From assembly GCA_964564915.1 (NCBI GenBank), contig CAZMCU010000010.1:1-39330 (forward strand): DNA of 39,330 nt, written 5' to 3'. A model generated the notes under the pieces. That model was not told the DNA's origin. It saw only the letters and a program-made list of their open reading frames with translations, and did not search any database. Position 1 is the stretch's first letter. The number at the start of each line of letters is the position of its first letter. The position numbers and the translations under genes were made by a program. The stretch comes from JAFGBM01 sp964564915. Its GTDB lineage: Bacteria; Actinomycetota; Actinomycetes; Actinomycetales; Demequinaceae. Below are positions 6,841-17,779 of the stretch, one piece after another.

Positions 6841-8313
6841 ATGTCCCCGTCCACCCCCAAGTCCCCTACTATCGCCGTCAACGATGTCGGTACCAGCGAG
6901 GAATTCCTCGCCGCCGTTGACGCCACCATCAAGAATTTCGACGACGGTGACCTCGTCACCGGAGTCATCGTCAAAGTCGACCGCGATGAAGTCCTGCTCG
7001 ACATCGGCTACAAAACCGAGGGCGTCATCCCGGCCCGCGAGCTCTCCATTCGTCACGACACCGACCCCGACGACGTGGTCAAGGTGGGCGACACGATCGA
7101 AGCCCTCGTCCTCACCAAGGAGGACAAGGAAGGCCGACTCATCCTTTCGAAGAAGCGTGCGCAGTACGAACGCGCGTGGGGAACCATCGAGAAGATCAAG
7201 GAAGCGGACGGCATCGTCACGGGGACGGTCATCGAGGTTGTCAAGGGGGGCCTCATCGTGGACATCGGTCTGCGCGGGTTCCTTCCCGCCTCTCTCGTGG
7301 AGATGCGCCGCGTGCGCGACCTCGGCCCGTACATCGGGCAGGAGCTTGAGGCGAAGATCATCGAACTCGACAAGAACCGCAACAACGTGGTTCTCTCGCG
7401 TCGCGCGTTCCTGGAGCAGACGCAGTCGGAGGTTCGTTCGACGTTCCTGACGGCGCTCGCCCCCGGGCAGATTCGCCCGGGCGTTGTGTCGTCGATCGTC
7501 AACTTCGGGGCGTTTGTCGACCTTGGTGGGGTCGACGGACTCGTTCACGTCTCGGAGTTGTCGTGGAAGCACATCGATCACCCAGGCGAGATCGTCCACG
7601 TTGGCCAGGAGGTCGAGGTTGAGGTCCTCGAAATCGACATGGAGCGCGAACGCGTCTCCCTGTCGCTCAAGGCGACCCAGGAAGACCCGTGGGCGGTGTA
7701 CGCCCGCACCCATGCGATCGGTCAAATCGTTCCCGGAAAGGTCACCAAGCTGGTCCCCTTCGGCGCGTTCGTGCGCGTCTTCGAGGGAATCGAGGGCCTG
7801 GTCCACATTTCCGAACTTGCCGTCCGCCACGTCGAATTGCCGGAGCAAGTGGTGTCGCCCGACGAGGAGGTCTTCGTCAAGATCATCGACATCGACCTCG
7901 AGCGCCGGCGAATCTCGCTGTCGATTAAGCAGGCGAGCGAGGGCGTTGACCCCGAGGGAGAAGATTTCGACCCCGCGCTGTACGGCATGACGGCCGAGTA
8001 CGACGACAAGGGCAACTACAAGTACCCCGAGGGCTTCGATGCCGAGACTCAGGAATGGCGCGAAGGTTTCGAAGACCAGCGCGAAGCGTGGGAGGCGGAG
8101 TACGGACGAGCCCACGACCGTTGGGTGGCTCACAAGACCTTCATTGCCAAGCAGGATGCGGCGGCTGCTGAGGCTGCCACAGTCGAGGCGGCGGCTCCCA
8201 AGAAGCGCAAGGTGCATGTTGAGGAAGAGGCGCCGCAGGACGAGGACTCGACGGGTACCCTCGCCTCTGACGAACGCCTCGCTGCGCTTCGAGAGAAGCT
8301 CACCGGAGAGTGA
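6841..8313 (+). CDS. rpsA: 30S ribosomal protein S1
   Basis: RNA-binding ribosomal protein that helps load mRNA on the 30S subunit. It is 490 aa from ATG 6841. Four S1 (OB-fold) repeats lie at about 36-105, 121-188, 209-278 and 294-363; repeats 3 and 4 contain the canonical NFGAFVDL...GLVHVSEL and PFGAFVRV...GLVHISEL. A low-complexity acidic and Ala-rich tail follows, ending SDERLAALREKLTGE. Four repeats are usual for actinobacteria, against six in E. coli. An in-frame ATG at 6754 would add 29 basic residues but lies in the -10 box, so it is rejected. The stop codon overlaps the coaE start, suggesting coupling. Confidence 0.96.
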   Translation: MSPSTPKSPTIAVNDVGTSEEFLAAVDATIKNFDDGDLVTGVIVKVDRDEVLLDIGYKTEGVIPARELSIRHDTDPDDVVKVGDTIEALVLTKEDKEGRLILSKKRAQYERAWGTIEKIKEADGIVTGTVIEVVKGGLIVDIGLRGFLPASLVEMRRVRDLGPYIGQELEAKIIELDKNRNNVVLSRRAFLEQTQSEVRSTFLTALAPGQIRPGVVSSIVNFGAFVDLGGVDGLVHVSELSWKHIDHPGEIVHVGQEVEVEVLEIDMERERVSLSLKATQEDPWAVYARTHAIGQIVPGKVTKLVPFGAFVRVFEGIEGLVHISELAVRHVELPEQVVSPDEEVFVKIIDIDLERRRISLSIKQASEGVDPEGEDFDPALYGMTAEYDDKGNYKYPEGFDAETQEWREGFEDQREAWEAEYGRAHDRWVAHKTFIAKQDAAAAEAATVEAAAPKKRKVHVEEEAPQDEDSTGTLASDERLAALREKLTGE

Positions 8314-8933
8314 TGCTTCGCATCGGGCTGACTGGGGGGATTGCCTCCGGTAAGTCGGTCGCCTCCCACCGCTTCGAGTGGTGGGGGGCAACGGTTGTCG
8401 ATCACGACGACTTGTCGCGGCTCGCCGTGGCTCCCGGAACCGCCGCGTTAGCCGACATCGCACGGGAGTTCGGGGATCCCCTCATCGTTGACGGCGAGCT
8501 CGATCGATCGGAACTCGCCAAGATCGTCTTCGGTGACGACGAGGCTCTCGATCGTCTCAACGCCATCGTCCACCCGTACGTTTACGCGCTTGCCGACGCG
8601 GCGGATCGTCGGGCGCGGGAGGAGGGGGTAGGGGTCGTCGTCCACGCCATCCCCTTGCTGTTCGAAACCAACCAGACGGATCGCTTCGACCTGATTGTGA
8701 CGGTGGCCGCGCCTACGCGCGTACGGATCGAGCGCCTCGTCGACGGGCGGGGGATGAGCCGCGAGCAGGCGGAAGCCCGCATTGCGGCCCAGGCGACGGA
8801 CGAACAACGGGCGAGTATCTCCGATGTCGTCCTCGACGGTGGGGGTTCCGTCGAGAACCTTGAGGAGCAGGTCGATCACTTCTGGAGGAACAACATCCCC
8901 GTGTCGCATCGCCCAACTAGCCTGAGGGGATGA
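8313..8933 (+). CDS. coaE: dephospho-CoA kinase
   Basis: Last enzyme of coenzyme A synthesis: phosphorylates the 3'-hydroxyl of the ribose of dephospho-CoA with ATP. It is 206 aa, normal for the family. The N terminus holds the P-loop GLTGGIASGKS, followed by the DHDDLSR segment. A LID-type region with the VVHAIPLLFE motif lies mid-protein. The ATG at 8313 overlaps the rpsA stop (TGATG); GGAG at 8305-8308 is 4 bases upstream. A GTG at 8310 adds one residue and cannot be excluded. The rpsA-coaE-uvrB order is standard in actinobacteria. The gene ends by a 4-base overlap with uvrB. Confidence 0.95.
   Translation: MLRIGLTGGIASGKSVASHRFEWWGATVVDHDDLSRLAVAPGTAALADIAREFGDPLIVDGELDRSELAKIVFGDDEALDRLNAIVHPYVYALADAADRRAREEGVGVVVHAIPLLFETNQTDRFDLIVTVAAPTRVRIERLVDGRGMSREQAEARIAAQATDEQRASISDVVLDGGGSVENLEEQVDHFWRNNIPVSHRPTSLRG
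8918..8923 (+). promoter_or_regulatory. -10 box of uvrB inside coaE, leaderless-type
   Basis: TAGCCT lies in the last codons of coaE and ends 6 bases before the uvrB ATG at 8930. It allows uvrB to be transcribed separately although the two genes overlap by 4 bases. Confidence 0.45.
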
Positions 8934-11035
8934 CCGTTCCCGATTCTCGGCGTATGGAGGCCCCGTTCACGGTTGTCTCCGACTTCTCCCCATCCGGGGA
9001 TCAACCCCAGGCGATCGACGAACTCGAAGCCCGCATCCGCGCCGGTGAGCGTGATGTCGTCCTTCTGGGAGCGACGGGCACGGGGAAGTCCGCTACGACG
9101 GCGTGGCTCATCGAGAGGCTCCAGCGTCCCACTCTCGTCCTCTCGCATAACAAGACCCTTGCGGCTCAACTCGCCAACGAGTTCAAGGAGCTGCTGCCGA
9201 ACAATGCCGTCGAGTACTTCGTCTCCTACTACGACTACTACCAGCCGGAGGCGTACGTCCCCCAGACGGACACCTACATCGAGAAGGACACGTCGATCAA
9301 CGAGGAGGTCGAGCGGCTGCGGTACTCGACGACGAATTCGCTTCTCACGAGGCGAGACGTCGTGGTGGTGGCGACGGTCTCGTGCATCTACGGACTCGGC
9401 ACGCCGGAGGAGTACATCAAGGGCATGACCTCGCTTGAGGTCGGGCAGACCATCGATCGGAATGCGCTCCTTCGACGGTTCGTCGCCATGCAGTACTCGC
9501 GCAACGATCTCGCGTTCACCCGAGGGACGTTCCGGGTGCGGGGCGACACGGTCGAGATCATTCCCGTATACGAGGAGCTCGCTATCCGCATCGAGATGTT
9601 CGGCGACCAGATCGAGGCGCTTCACACCCTCCACCCCCTGACGGGAGATGTCGTCGACACCAAGGAGAGAGTTCACGTGTTTCCCGCCTCCTTCTACGTC
9701 GCGAGCCCCGCGCGGATGTCGAGCGCGATCCACGCGATCGAGGAAGAACTCTCGGAACGCCTTACCGACCTTGAGGGTCACAACAAGCTCCTCGAAGCCC
9801 AACGCTTGAGGATGAGGACCACGTACGACCTCGAGATGCTGCGCGCCGTGGGGATGTGCTCCGGCATTGAGAACTACTCTCGCCACATCGAGGGGAGGGC
9901 CGCGGGAACCCCTCCTCACACGCTCCTCGACTACTTTCCGGAGGACTTCCTCCTCGTCATCGACGAATCCCACGTAACCGTTCCTCAGGTTGGGGCCATG
10001 TACGAGGGAGACGCGTCGAGGAAGCGCACGCTCATCGAGCACGGATTCCGTCTCCCGTCCGCCCTCGACAATCGACCCTTGAGATGGGACGAGTTCCAAG
10101 ATCGCATTAACCAGACGGTGTACCTCTCCGCGACACCGCGCGAATACGAACTGTCTCGTTCGGGAGGGGTGGTCGAGCAGGTCATCCGACCCACCGGACT
10201 GGTGGACCCCAAGGTTGTCGTCAAACCAACGAAGGGACAGATCGACGACCTTCTCGACGAGATCCGCAAACGGGAGAAGGCGAACGAGAGAGTTCTCGTC
10301 ACGACCCTGACGAAGAAGATGGCCGAGGATCTCACCGATTTTCTCGCGGATAAGGGGGTCCGGGTCGAGTACCTGCACTCGGACGTCGACACCCTTCGGA
10401 GGGTGGAGCTTCTGCGGGAACTTCGCCAGGGGCGGTTCGACGTCCTCGTCGGAATCAACCTGCTGCGTGAAGGTCTCGACCTTCCCGAGGTGTCTCTCGT
10501 CGCCATCCTCGATGCCGACAAGGAGGGGTTCCTGCGATCGGGAACGTCGCTCATTCAGACCATCGGTCGCGCCGCGAGGAACGTGTCGGGCGAGGTCCAC
10601 ATGTACGCGGACTCGATCACGGACTCGATGGCGCAAGCGATCGACGAGACGAACCGCCGCCGGGACATCCAGATTGCCTTCAACGTCGAGCACGGGATCG
10701 ACCCCACTCCGCTGCGCAAGCGCATCGGAGACATCACGGAGATGCTCGCGCGCGAGGAGGCGGACACCGAGGAGGTCATCCGGGGGAAGGGTCGCCGGGC
10801 GAAGGGTGACCGAGGTCAGGGGCAGACCCCCATCGCCCATCGTTGGAAGGGATTCGCGGCCTCCTTCGGGCTCGACGCCTCGCCTGCGGAGGAACTGACC
10901 GCGTTGATCGAGGAGTTGAGTGGGCAAATGCGCACCGCCGCAGACGACCTTCACTTCGAATTGGCTGCGCGGCTCCGCGACGAGGTGCGAGAACTGAAAC
11001 GCGAATTGCGCCAGATGATCGAGGCTCAAGCGTGA
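8930..11035 (+). CDS. uvrB: excinuclease ABC subunit B
   Basis: DNA-damage verifying helicase of nucleotide excision repair; it accepts DNA from UvrA and recruits UvrC. It is 701 aa. Walker A GATGTGKS is at 47-54. The beta-hairpin region YYDYYQPEAYVPQTDTYIEK spans about 95-114. Later motifs are LVIDESH (DEAD-like box), YLSATPREYE, the helicase segment GINLLREGLDLPEV and QTIGRAARN. The C-terminal UVR domain (FELAARLRDEVRELKREL) binds UvrA and UvrC. A GC-rich hairpin follows the stop. I see no LexA site in front of this gene, in contrast to uvrA. Confidence 0.98.
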   Translation: MTVPDSRRMEAPFTVVSDFSPSGDQPQAIDELEARIRAGERDVVLLGATGTGKSATTAWLIERLQRPTLVLSHNKTLAAQLANEFKELLPNNAVEYFVSYYDYYQPEAYVPQTDTYIEKDTSINEEVERLRYSTTNSLLTRRDVVVVATVSCIYGLGTPEEYIKGMTSLEVGQTIDRNALLRRFVAMQYSRNDLAFTRGTFRVRGDTVEIIPVYEELAIRIEMFGDQIEALHTLHPLTGDVVDTKERVHVFPASFYVASPARMSSAIHAIEEELSERLTDLEGHNKLLEAQRLRMRTTYDLEMLRAVGMCSGIENYSRHIEGRAAGTPPHTLLDYFPEDFLLVIDESHVTVPQVGAMYEGDASRKRTLIEHGFRLPSALDNRPLRWDEFQDRINQTVYLSATPREYELSRSGGVVEQVIRPTGLVDPKVVVKPTKGQIDDLLDEIRKREKANERVLVTTLTKKMAEDLTDFLADKGVRVEYLHSDVDTLRRVELLRELRQGRFDVLVGINLLREGLDLPEVSLVAILDADKEGFLRSGTSLIQTIGRAARNVSGEVHMYADSITDSMAQAIDETNRRRDIQIAFNVEHGIDPTPLRKRIGDITEMLAREEADTEEVIRGKGRRAKGDRGQGQTPIAHRWKGFAASFGLDASPAEELTALIEELSGQMRTAADDLHFELAARLRDEVRELKRELRQMIEAQA

Positions 11036-11040
11036 CCCAC

Positions 11041-11070
11041 GGGGGCCCGAAGGGTGCCCCTCTTTCCTCC
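11041..11070 (+). terminator. possible terminator after uvrB
   Basis: GGGG (11041-11044) pairs with CCCC (11057-11060) and CCC (11046-11048) with GGG (11052-11054), with a GAA loop and a small internal bulge. TCTTTCCTCC follows, which is only moderately T-rich. It separates uvrB from the promoter of the TerC-family gene. Confidence 0.4.
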
Positions 11071-11072
11071 CG

Positions 11073-11078
11073 TAGGAT
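11073..11078 (+). promoter_or_regulatory. -10 box of the TerC-family gene, leaderless-type
   Basis: TAGGAT ends exactly 6 bases before ATG 11085 and no Shine-Dalgarno sequence intervenes. Confidence 0.6.
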
Positions 11079-11084
11079 AGGCCG

Positions 11085-12068
11085 ATGACCGAAGTCGCCG
11101 AGTGGGGGATTTCGCTCGGGGTCATCATCGGACTGATGGTCTTCGACTTCTGGGCGCAAATGCGCCACCCTCACGAACCAACGTTTCGCCAGTCCGTCCG
11201 ATGGACGGGCTTTTACGTGGCCGTCGCGCTCGTCTTCGGGGCGACGATGCTTTGGTGGCGGGAAGCGGAGAGCGCGAAGGAGTACATCGCCGGTTACGTT
11301 ACGGAGTGGTCGCTCTCGGTCGACAACCTCTTCGTCTTCCTGATCATCCTCACGCGATTCCGGGTTCCGAAGGTGTACCGCCAGAAGGTCCTGCTCTTCG
11401 GCGTCGCCGTGGCGCTCGTCCTGAGAGGACTCTTCATCTGGGCGGGGGCGACGGCGTTGTCCCGGTTTTCTTGGCTCTTCTACATCTTCGGAGCCTTCCT
11501 CGTGTGGACGGCGATCAGCGTCGCACGAAAGGGCCCGGACGAGGATGCCGAGTATCACGAGAACCGAATCATGCGCGGTGTTCGGAGGGTCCTTCCCTCC
11601 ACCCGGAAGTATCACGACGGCGCGCTCACGATTCGCGAGGGTGGGCGGCGCTTGGTGACCCCACTTCTTCTCGTCATGGTGGCGATCGGGACCACCGATA
11701 TCTTCTTTGCGCTCGATTCCATCCCCGCCATCTTCGGTCTCACGACCGATCCGTTCATCGTGTTCACCGCAAACGCGTTCGCCCTGATGGGGCTACGGCA
11801 ATTGTTTTTCGTCGTCCAAGGGCTTCTCGACCGTCTCGCGTTCCTCGGGTACGGACTCGCGGTGATCCTCGCCTTCATTGGCGTCAAACTCGTTCTTCAC
11901 GCGCTTCATGTCAATGGATTGGGGTTCATCAATGGGGGCGAACCTATTGAGGGGGCTCCGGAGATCAGCATCGAACTCTCCCTCTCCGTCATCCTGGGCA
12001 CTCTTCTCCTCGCGGGGTTGGCGAGCGTCGTCGCGGCGAAACGCGAGGAGCGCCAGAAGGTCGCGTGA
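11085..12068 (+). CDS. TerC/Alx-family integral membrane protein
   Basis: Polytopic membrane protein of 327 aa of the TerC/Alx family, whose better-studied members affect manganese export and metal loading of exported proteins; tellurite resistance is the historical name. Family signatures are visible: the acidic residue in a helix at WSLSVDNLFVFLIIL and the second at FFALDSIPAIFGLT, followed by FTANAFALMGLRQLFF. Hydrophobicity suggests about seven to nine helices, with a charged cytoplasmic loop in the middle (RKGPDEDAEYHENRIMRGVRR). It is inserted between uvrB and uvrA, with its own promoter box and a possible terminator before it, so it need not belong to the repair genes. The exact substrate is unknown; Mn2+ is a guess from the family. 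Confidence 0.9.
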   Translation: MTEVAEWGISLGVIIGLMVFDFWAQMRHPHEPTFRQSVRWTGFYVAVALVFGATMLWWREAESAKEYIAGYVTEWSLSVDNLFVFLIILTRFRVPKVYRQKVLLFGVAVALVLRGLFIWAGATALSRFSWLFYIFGAFLVWTAISVARKGPDEDAEYHENRIMRGVRRVLPSTRKYHDGALTIREGGRRLVTPLLLVMVAIGTTDIFFALDSIPAIFGLTTDPFIVFTANAFALMGLRQLFFVVQGLLDRLAFLGYGLAVILAFIGVKLVLHALHVNGLGFINGGEPIEGAPEISIELSLSVILGTLLLAGLASVVAAKREERQKVA

Positions 12069-12089
12069 CACCGCGAGAGACACGCCGGT

Positions 12090-12103
12090 CGAACACCTGT
12101 TCG
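12090..12103 (+). promoter_or_regulatory. LexA (SOS) operator of uvrA
   Basis: CGAACACCTGTTCG is an inverted repeat, CGAAC-N4-GTTCG, which fits the Gram-positive/actinobacterial SOS box in all but one position of the degenerate core. It lies 29-42 bases upstream of the uvrA start and covers the expected -35 area of the uvrA promoter, so LexA binding there would block transcription until DNA damage. Confidence 0.75.
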
Positions 12104-12119
12104 AGTCGTCGTACGCACG

Positions 12120-12125
12120 TACGAT
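12120..12125 (+). promoter_or_regulatory. -10 box of uvrA, leaderless-type
   Basis: TACGAT ends 6 bases before the GTG at 12132. It overlaps the second of two CGTACG words (12110-12115 and 12118-12123) that lie between the LexA operator and the start. Confidence 0.6.
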
Positions 12126-12131
12126 GGTCCC

Positions 12132-14969
<2,838 letters not shown>

Positions 14970-14978
14970 GCTGGCGGC

Positions 14979-16856
14979 GTGACCGACCCGGCCTCGTACC
15001 GACCCCAGCCGGGGAGCATTCCGACGCGTCCCGGCGTCTACCGATTCCGCGACCCCCACGGCAAGGTCATCTACGTTGGCAAGGCGAAGAACCTGCGATC
15101 ACGGCTTTCGTCGTACTTCCAGGATCAGGGGGCCCTTCACCCGAGAACGAGGGCGATGGTGACGACGGCGGCTTCCGTCGACTGGGTCGTGGTGCGCTCG
15201 GACCTGGAGGCGCTCGTCCTTGAGCACTCGTGGATTCACGAGTACGACCCGCGATTCAACGTCGCTTTCAAAGACGACAAGGCCTTTCCCTACCTCGCCG
15301 TGACGATGGACGAGGAGTACCCCAGGATCCAGGTCACGCGAGAAGCCCGCAGAAAGGGGGCGAGGTACTTCGGTCCCTACGCGAAAGTCTGGGCGATTCG
15401 GGAGACCCTGGATACGCTTCTCACCGCCCTTCCGATGAGGTCGTGTTCCGCGGGCGTGTTCTCGAAGGCCCAACGTTCCGGCCGACCCTGCCTCCTGGGG
15501 TACATCGAGAAATGCGCGGCACCCTGCGTAGGACGGGTGACGGCGGCGGAGCACCGAGCGATTGCTGCCCAGGTGTGTGCCGTCCTCGGAGGCGACGCCA
15601 AGTCGCTGGTACGCGACCTCACCGAGGCGATGGAGCAGGCATCACGGGAGGAGAGGTTCGAGGCGGCGGCTAAGGCACGGGACCGATTATCGGCTCTCAC
15701 CTCGGTGCTCGAACTCAACGCCGTGGTTCTGGCTCCCGAGGTTTCGTGTGACCTCGTGGGCCTTGCGGACGACGAGTATGAAGCCGCCGCGCACATCTTC
15801 CATGTGAGAAACGGACGGATCGTCGGACAACGCGCGTGGATCATCGACAAGCCGGAACCCCTGGATCCGGGGGAAATCGTGGTACTCCTGCTTCAAGAGG
15901 CCTACTCGGCCGTGGGGGCGCCCGATGTCCCACCCGAAATCCTGGTCCCAACGCTCCCACCCGACCCCAGTTTGAGGGAGTGGTTGGAAGGCATTCGGGG
16001 AAGCGCGGTGAAGATTCGTGTTCCCAGCAGGGGACCGAAGGCGGAACTCGCGGGGACCTCGACCACCAACGCCGTCGAGACCCTCGCTCGCCATCGCCTC
16101 AAGCGAGCGACGGACCTGACCGCCCGATCCGCCGCCCTCCAGGAACTCCAGGATGCACTGGGGTTGGTGGAGGCGCCTTTGAGGATCGAGTGCTACGACA
16201 TCTCCCACACCGGAGGAACCAACCAAGCGGCGTCGATGATCGTTTTCGAGGATGCTCTGCCTCGAAAGCGCGACTACCGGCAGTTTGGAATCAAGGACGC
16301 CACCGACGACACCGAGGCGATGCACCAGGTCATCACGAGACGGTTCACGCGGTACCTCGAGGAGTCCCGTCTCCTTCCCGAGGAACGCGAGAAAACCCGA
16401 TTCGCGTACCCCCCTCAACTCGTGGTCGTCGATGGAGGGGCACCCCAGGTCGCGGCGGCGAGCCGGGCCCTTTCGGAACTCGGTGTCGACGTACCCGTGT
16501 GTGGTCTGGCGAAACGGCTTGAGGAGGTTTGGCTGCCGGGGAGGGAGTTTCCCGTCGTGCTCCCGCGAGGTTCGCAAGCCCTCTACCTCCTTCAGCGGGT
16601 ACGAGACGAGGCTCACAGGTTTGCGATCCGAGCCCACCGGGGGAAGAGGTCCAAGGCCATGACGGCTTCGACGCTCGACGAAATCGCCGGGGTTGGCCCC
16701 ACCAGGGCTCGATCCCTTCTCCGCCATTTCGGTTCGGTCGAACGGATTCGGGAAGCCTCCATCGAGCAGGTCGCCCTCGTCCCGGGAATCGGGGAAGAAA
16801 CGGCGCGTGCCGTTCTCTCGGCCCTCGGCGGCGGAGATGGCATGCTGGAGTCATGA
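14979..16856 (+). CDS. uvrC: excinuclease ABC subunit C
   Basis: Dual-incision nuclease of nucleotide excision repair, 625 aa. The GIY-YIG nuclease domain is at about 13-95 (GVYRFRDPHGKVIYVGKAKNLRSR), making the 3' cut. A UVR motif for UvrB contact is near 213-245 (EERFEAAAKARDRLSAL). The RNase H-like domain of the 5' cut includes IECYDISHTGGTNQAASMIVF and LVVVDGGAPQVAAA. Two helix-hairpin-helix units close the protein (about 561-620: IAGVGPTRARSLLRHFG and LVPGIGEETARAVL). uvrC-rapZ-yvcK-whiA is a strongly conserved actinobacterial order; it overlaps rapZ by 4 bases. Confidence 0.98.
   Translation: MTDPASYRPQPGSIPTRPGVYRFRDPHGKVIYVGKAKNLRSRLSSYFQDQGALHPRTRAMVTTAASVDWVVVRSDLEALVLEHSWIHEYDPRFNVAFKDDKAFPYLAVTMDEEYPRIQVTREARRKGARYFGPYAKVWAIRETLDTLLTALPMRSCSAGVFSKAQRSGRPCLLGYIEKCAAPCVGRVTAAEHRAIAAQVCAVLGGDAKSLVRDLTEAMEQASREERFEAAAKARDRLSALTSVLELNAVVLAPEVSCDLVGLADDEYEAAAHIFHVRNGRIVGQRAWIIDKPEPLDPGEIVVLLLQEAYSAVGAPDVPPEILVPTLPPDPSLREWLEGIRGSAVKIRVPSRGPKAELAGTSTTNAVETLARHRLKRATDLTARSAALQELQDALGLVEAPLRIECYDISHTGGTNQAASMIVFEDALPRKRDYRQFGIKDATDDTEAMHQVITRRFTRYLEESRLLPEEREKTRFAYPPQLVVVDGGAPQVAAASRALSELGVDVPVCGLAKRLEEVWLPGREFPVVLPRGSQALYLLQRVRDEAHRFAIRAHRGKRSKAMTASTLDEIAGVGPTRARSLLRHFGSVERIREASIEQVALVPGIGEETARAVLSALGGGDGMLES
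16841..16846 (+). promoter_or_regulatory. weak -10-like box before rapZ
   Basis: CATGCT inside the end of uvrC ends 6 bases before the ATG at 16853, the same spacing as other boxes, although its first base deviates from TANNNT. GGAG 2 bases before the ATG is too near for a normal Shine-Dalgarno sequence. Confidence 0.3.
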
Positions 16857-17779
16857 GCGCGGAGCCGCCACCGGAGACGTATCCCTCTGGCTTGCCCCGT
16901 CCGAAGATCCCCTTCCCCGACGTTTGTCCCGACATCATCATCGTCACGGGTATGTCGGGCGCAGGTCGAAGCAACGCGGCCGACGTGCTCGCGGACCTGG
17001 GTTGGTACGTCGTGGACAACCTCCCCCCATCGATGTTGGCCGAGATGATCGGGGTCGTCGCCCGTGAGGGTTATGGCAGGCTTGCGGCTGTCGTCGACGT
17101 CCGCGGAGGGCGTCTCTTTGCCGACCTTCAGGCGGTGATCAACGACCTCGTCGCGGCGGGAATCGACCTCCGTATCGTCTTCGTGGAGGCCTCTGACGAG
17201 GTTCTCGTACGTCGTTTCGAGCAGGTTCGACGGCCCCACCCCTTGCAGGGAGAGGGAACGCTTCTGGAGACGATTCGCCTGGAAAGGGCAACCCTCGCGG
17301 AAATGCGGGAGCGGGCGGACATTGTCATCGACACGAGCGATACGAACGTCCGTGAGTTTGCCACTCGCCTCATCGCGGAGGTGGGGGAGGGGGACGACGA
17401 CGCTCTCATCGTCAACGTGATTTCCTTCGGGTTCAAGAACGGCGTGCCGCCCGACGCGGACTTTGTCGCCGACGTTCGCTTCATCGACAACCCCCACTGG
17501 GTTCCCGATCTTCGGCCACTAACGGGGCTCGACCAACCCGTCCGCGACTTCGTCCTTGCGCGCGAAGGGGCGGTGGAGTTCATCGACGCCCTTTCGACGA
17601 CACTGAAAATCGCGCTCGGACGCTACCGGGCCCACGACAAGCACATCGTGACCGTCGCTATCGGATGCACGGGGGGCCGCCACCGTTCCGTCGCGATGGC
17701 GGAGGAGGTGGCCGAGAGGTTACGCGGCTTCGGGTACACCGTGCGGGCGAGCCACCGTGACAAGGGTGGGGAGGCGTGA
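16853..17779 (+). CDS. rapZ: RapZ/YvcJ-family P-loop nucleotide-binding protein
   Basis: RNase adapter family: in E. coli RapZ controls glucosamine-6-phosphate synthase through small RNAs, and the Bacillus homolog YvcJ hydrolyses GTP. The actinobacterial role is not established. It is 308 aa. The Walker A-like loop GMSGAGRS (33-40) has Arg39 where most P-loops carry Lys, a substitution I recall as usual in actinobacterial members. GWYVVDNLPPSML follows. The C-terminal domain contains VTVAIGCTGGRHRSVAMAEEVA near 265-285, the RNA/metabolite-binding part in E. coli. The start ATG 16853 overlaps the uvrC stop; longer in-frame readings run inside uvrC and are rejected. It overlaps yvcK by 4 bases. 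Confidence 0.93.
   Translation: MSAEPPPETYPSGLPRPKIPFPDVCPDIIIVTGMSGAGRSNAADVLADLGWYVVDNLPPSMLAEMIGVVAREGYGRLAAVVDVRGGRLFADLQAVINDLVAAGIDLRIVFVEASDEVLVRRFEQVRRPHPLQGEGTLLETIRLERATLAEMRERADIVIDTSDTNVREFATRLIAEVGEGDDDALIVNVISFGFKNGVPPDADFVADVRFIDNPHWVPDLRPLTGLDQPVRDFVLAREGAVEFIDALSTTLKIALGRYRAHDKHIVTVAIGCTGGRHRSVAMAEEVAERLRGFGYTVRASHRDKGGEA

Noticed and set aside
6478..8463. Long minus-strand open frame (661 codons) antisense to rpsA and the ends of pfkA and coaE
   Set aside because: Covers three clearly coding plus-strand genes, lacks family motifs and a start signal; explained by codon bias.
8876..11128. Very long open frame on the minus strand (750 codons) antisense to uvrB
   Set aside because: Its protein is Arg/Asp/Leu/Val-rich without motifs and mirrors the uvrB codons; G+C-rich genes commonly leave the opposite strand open.
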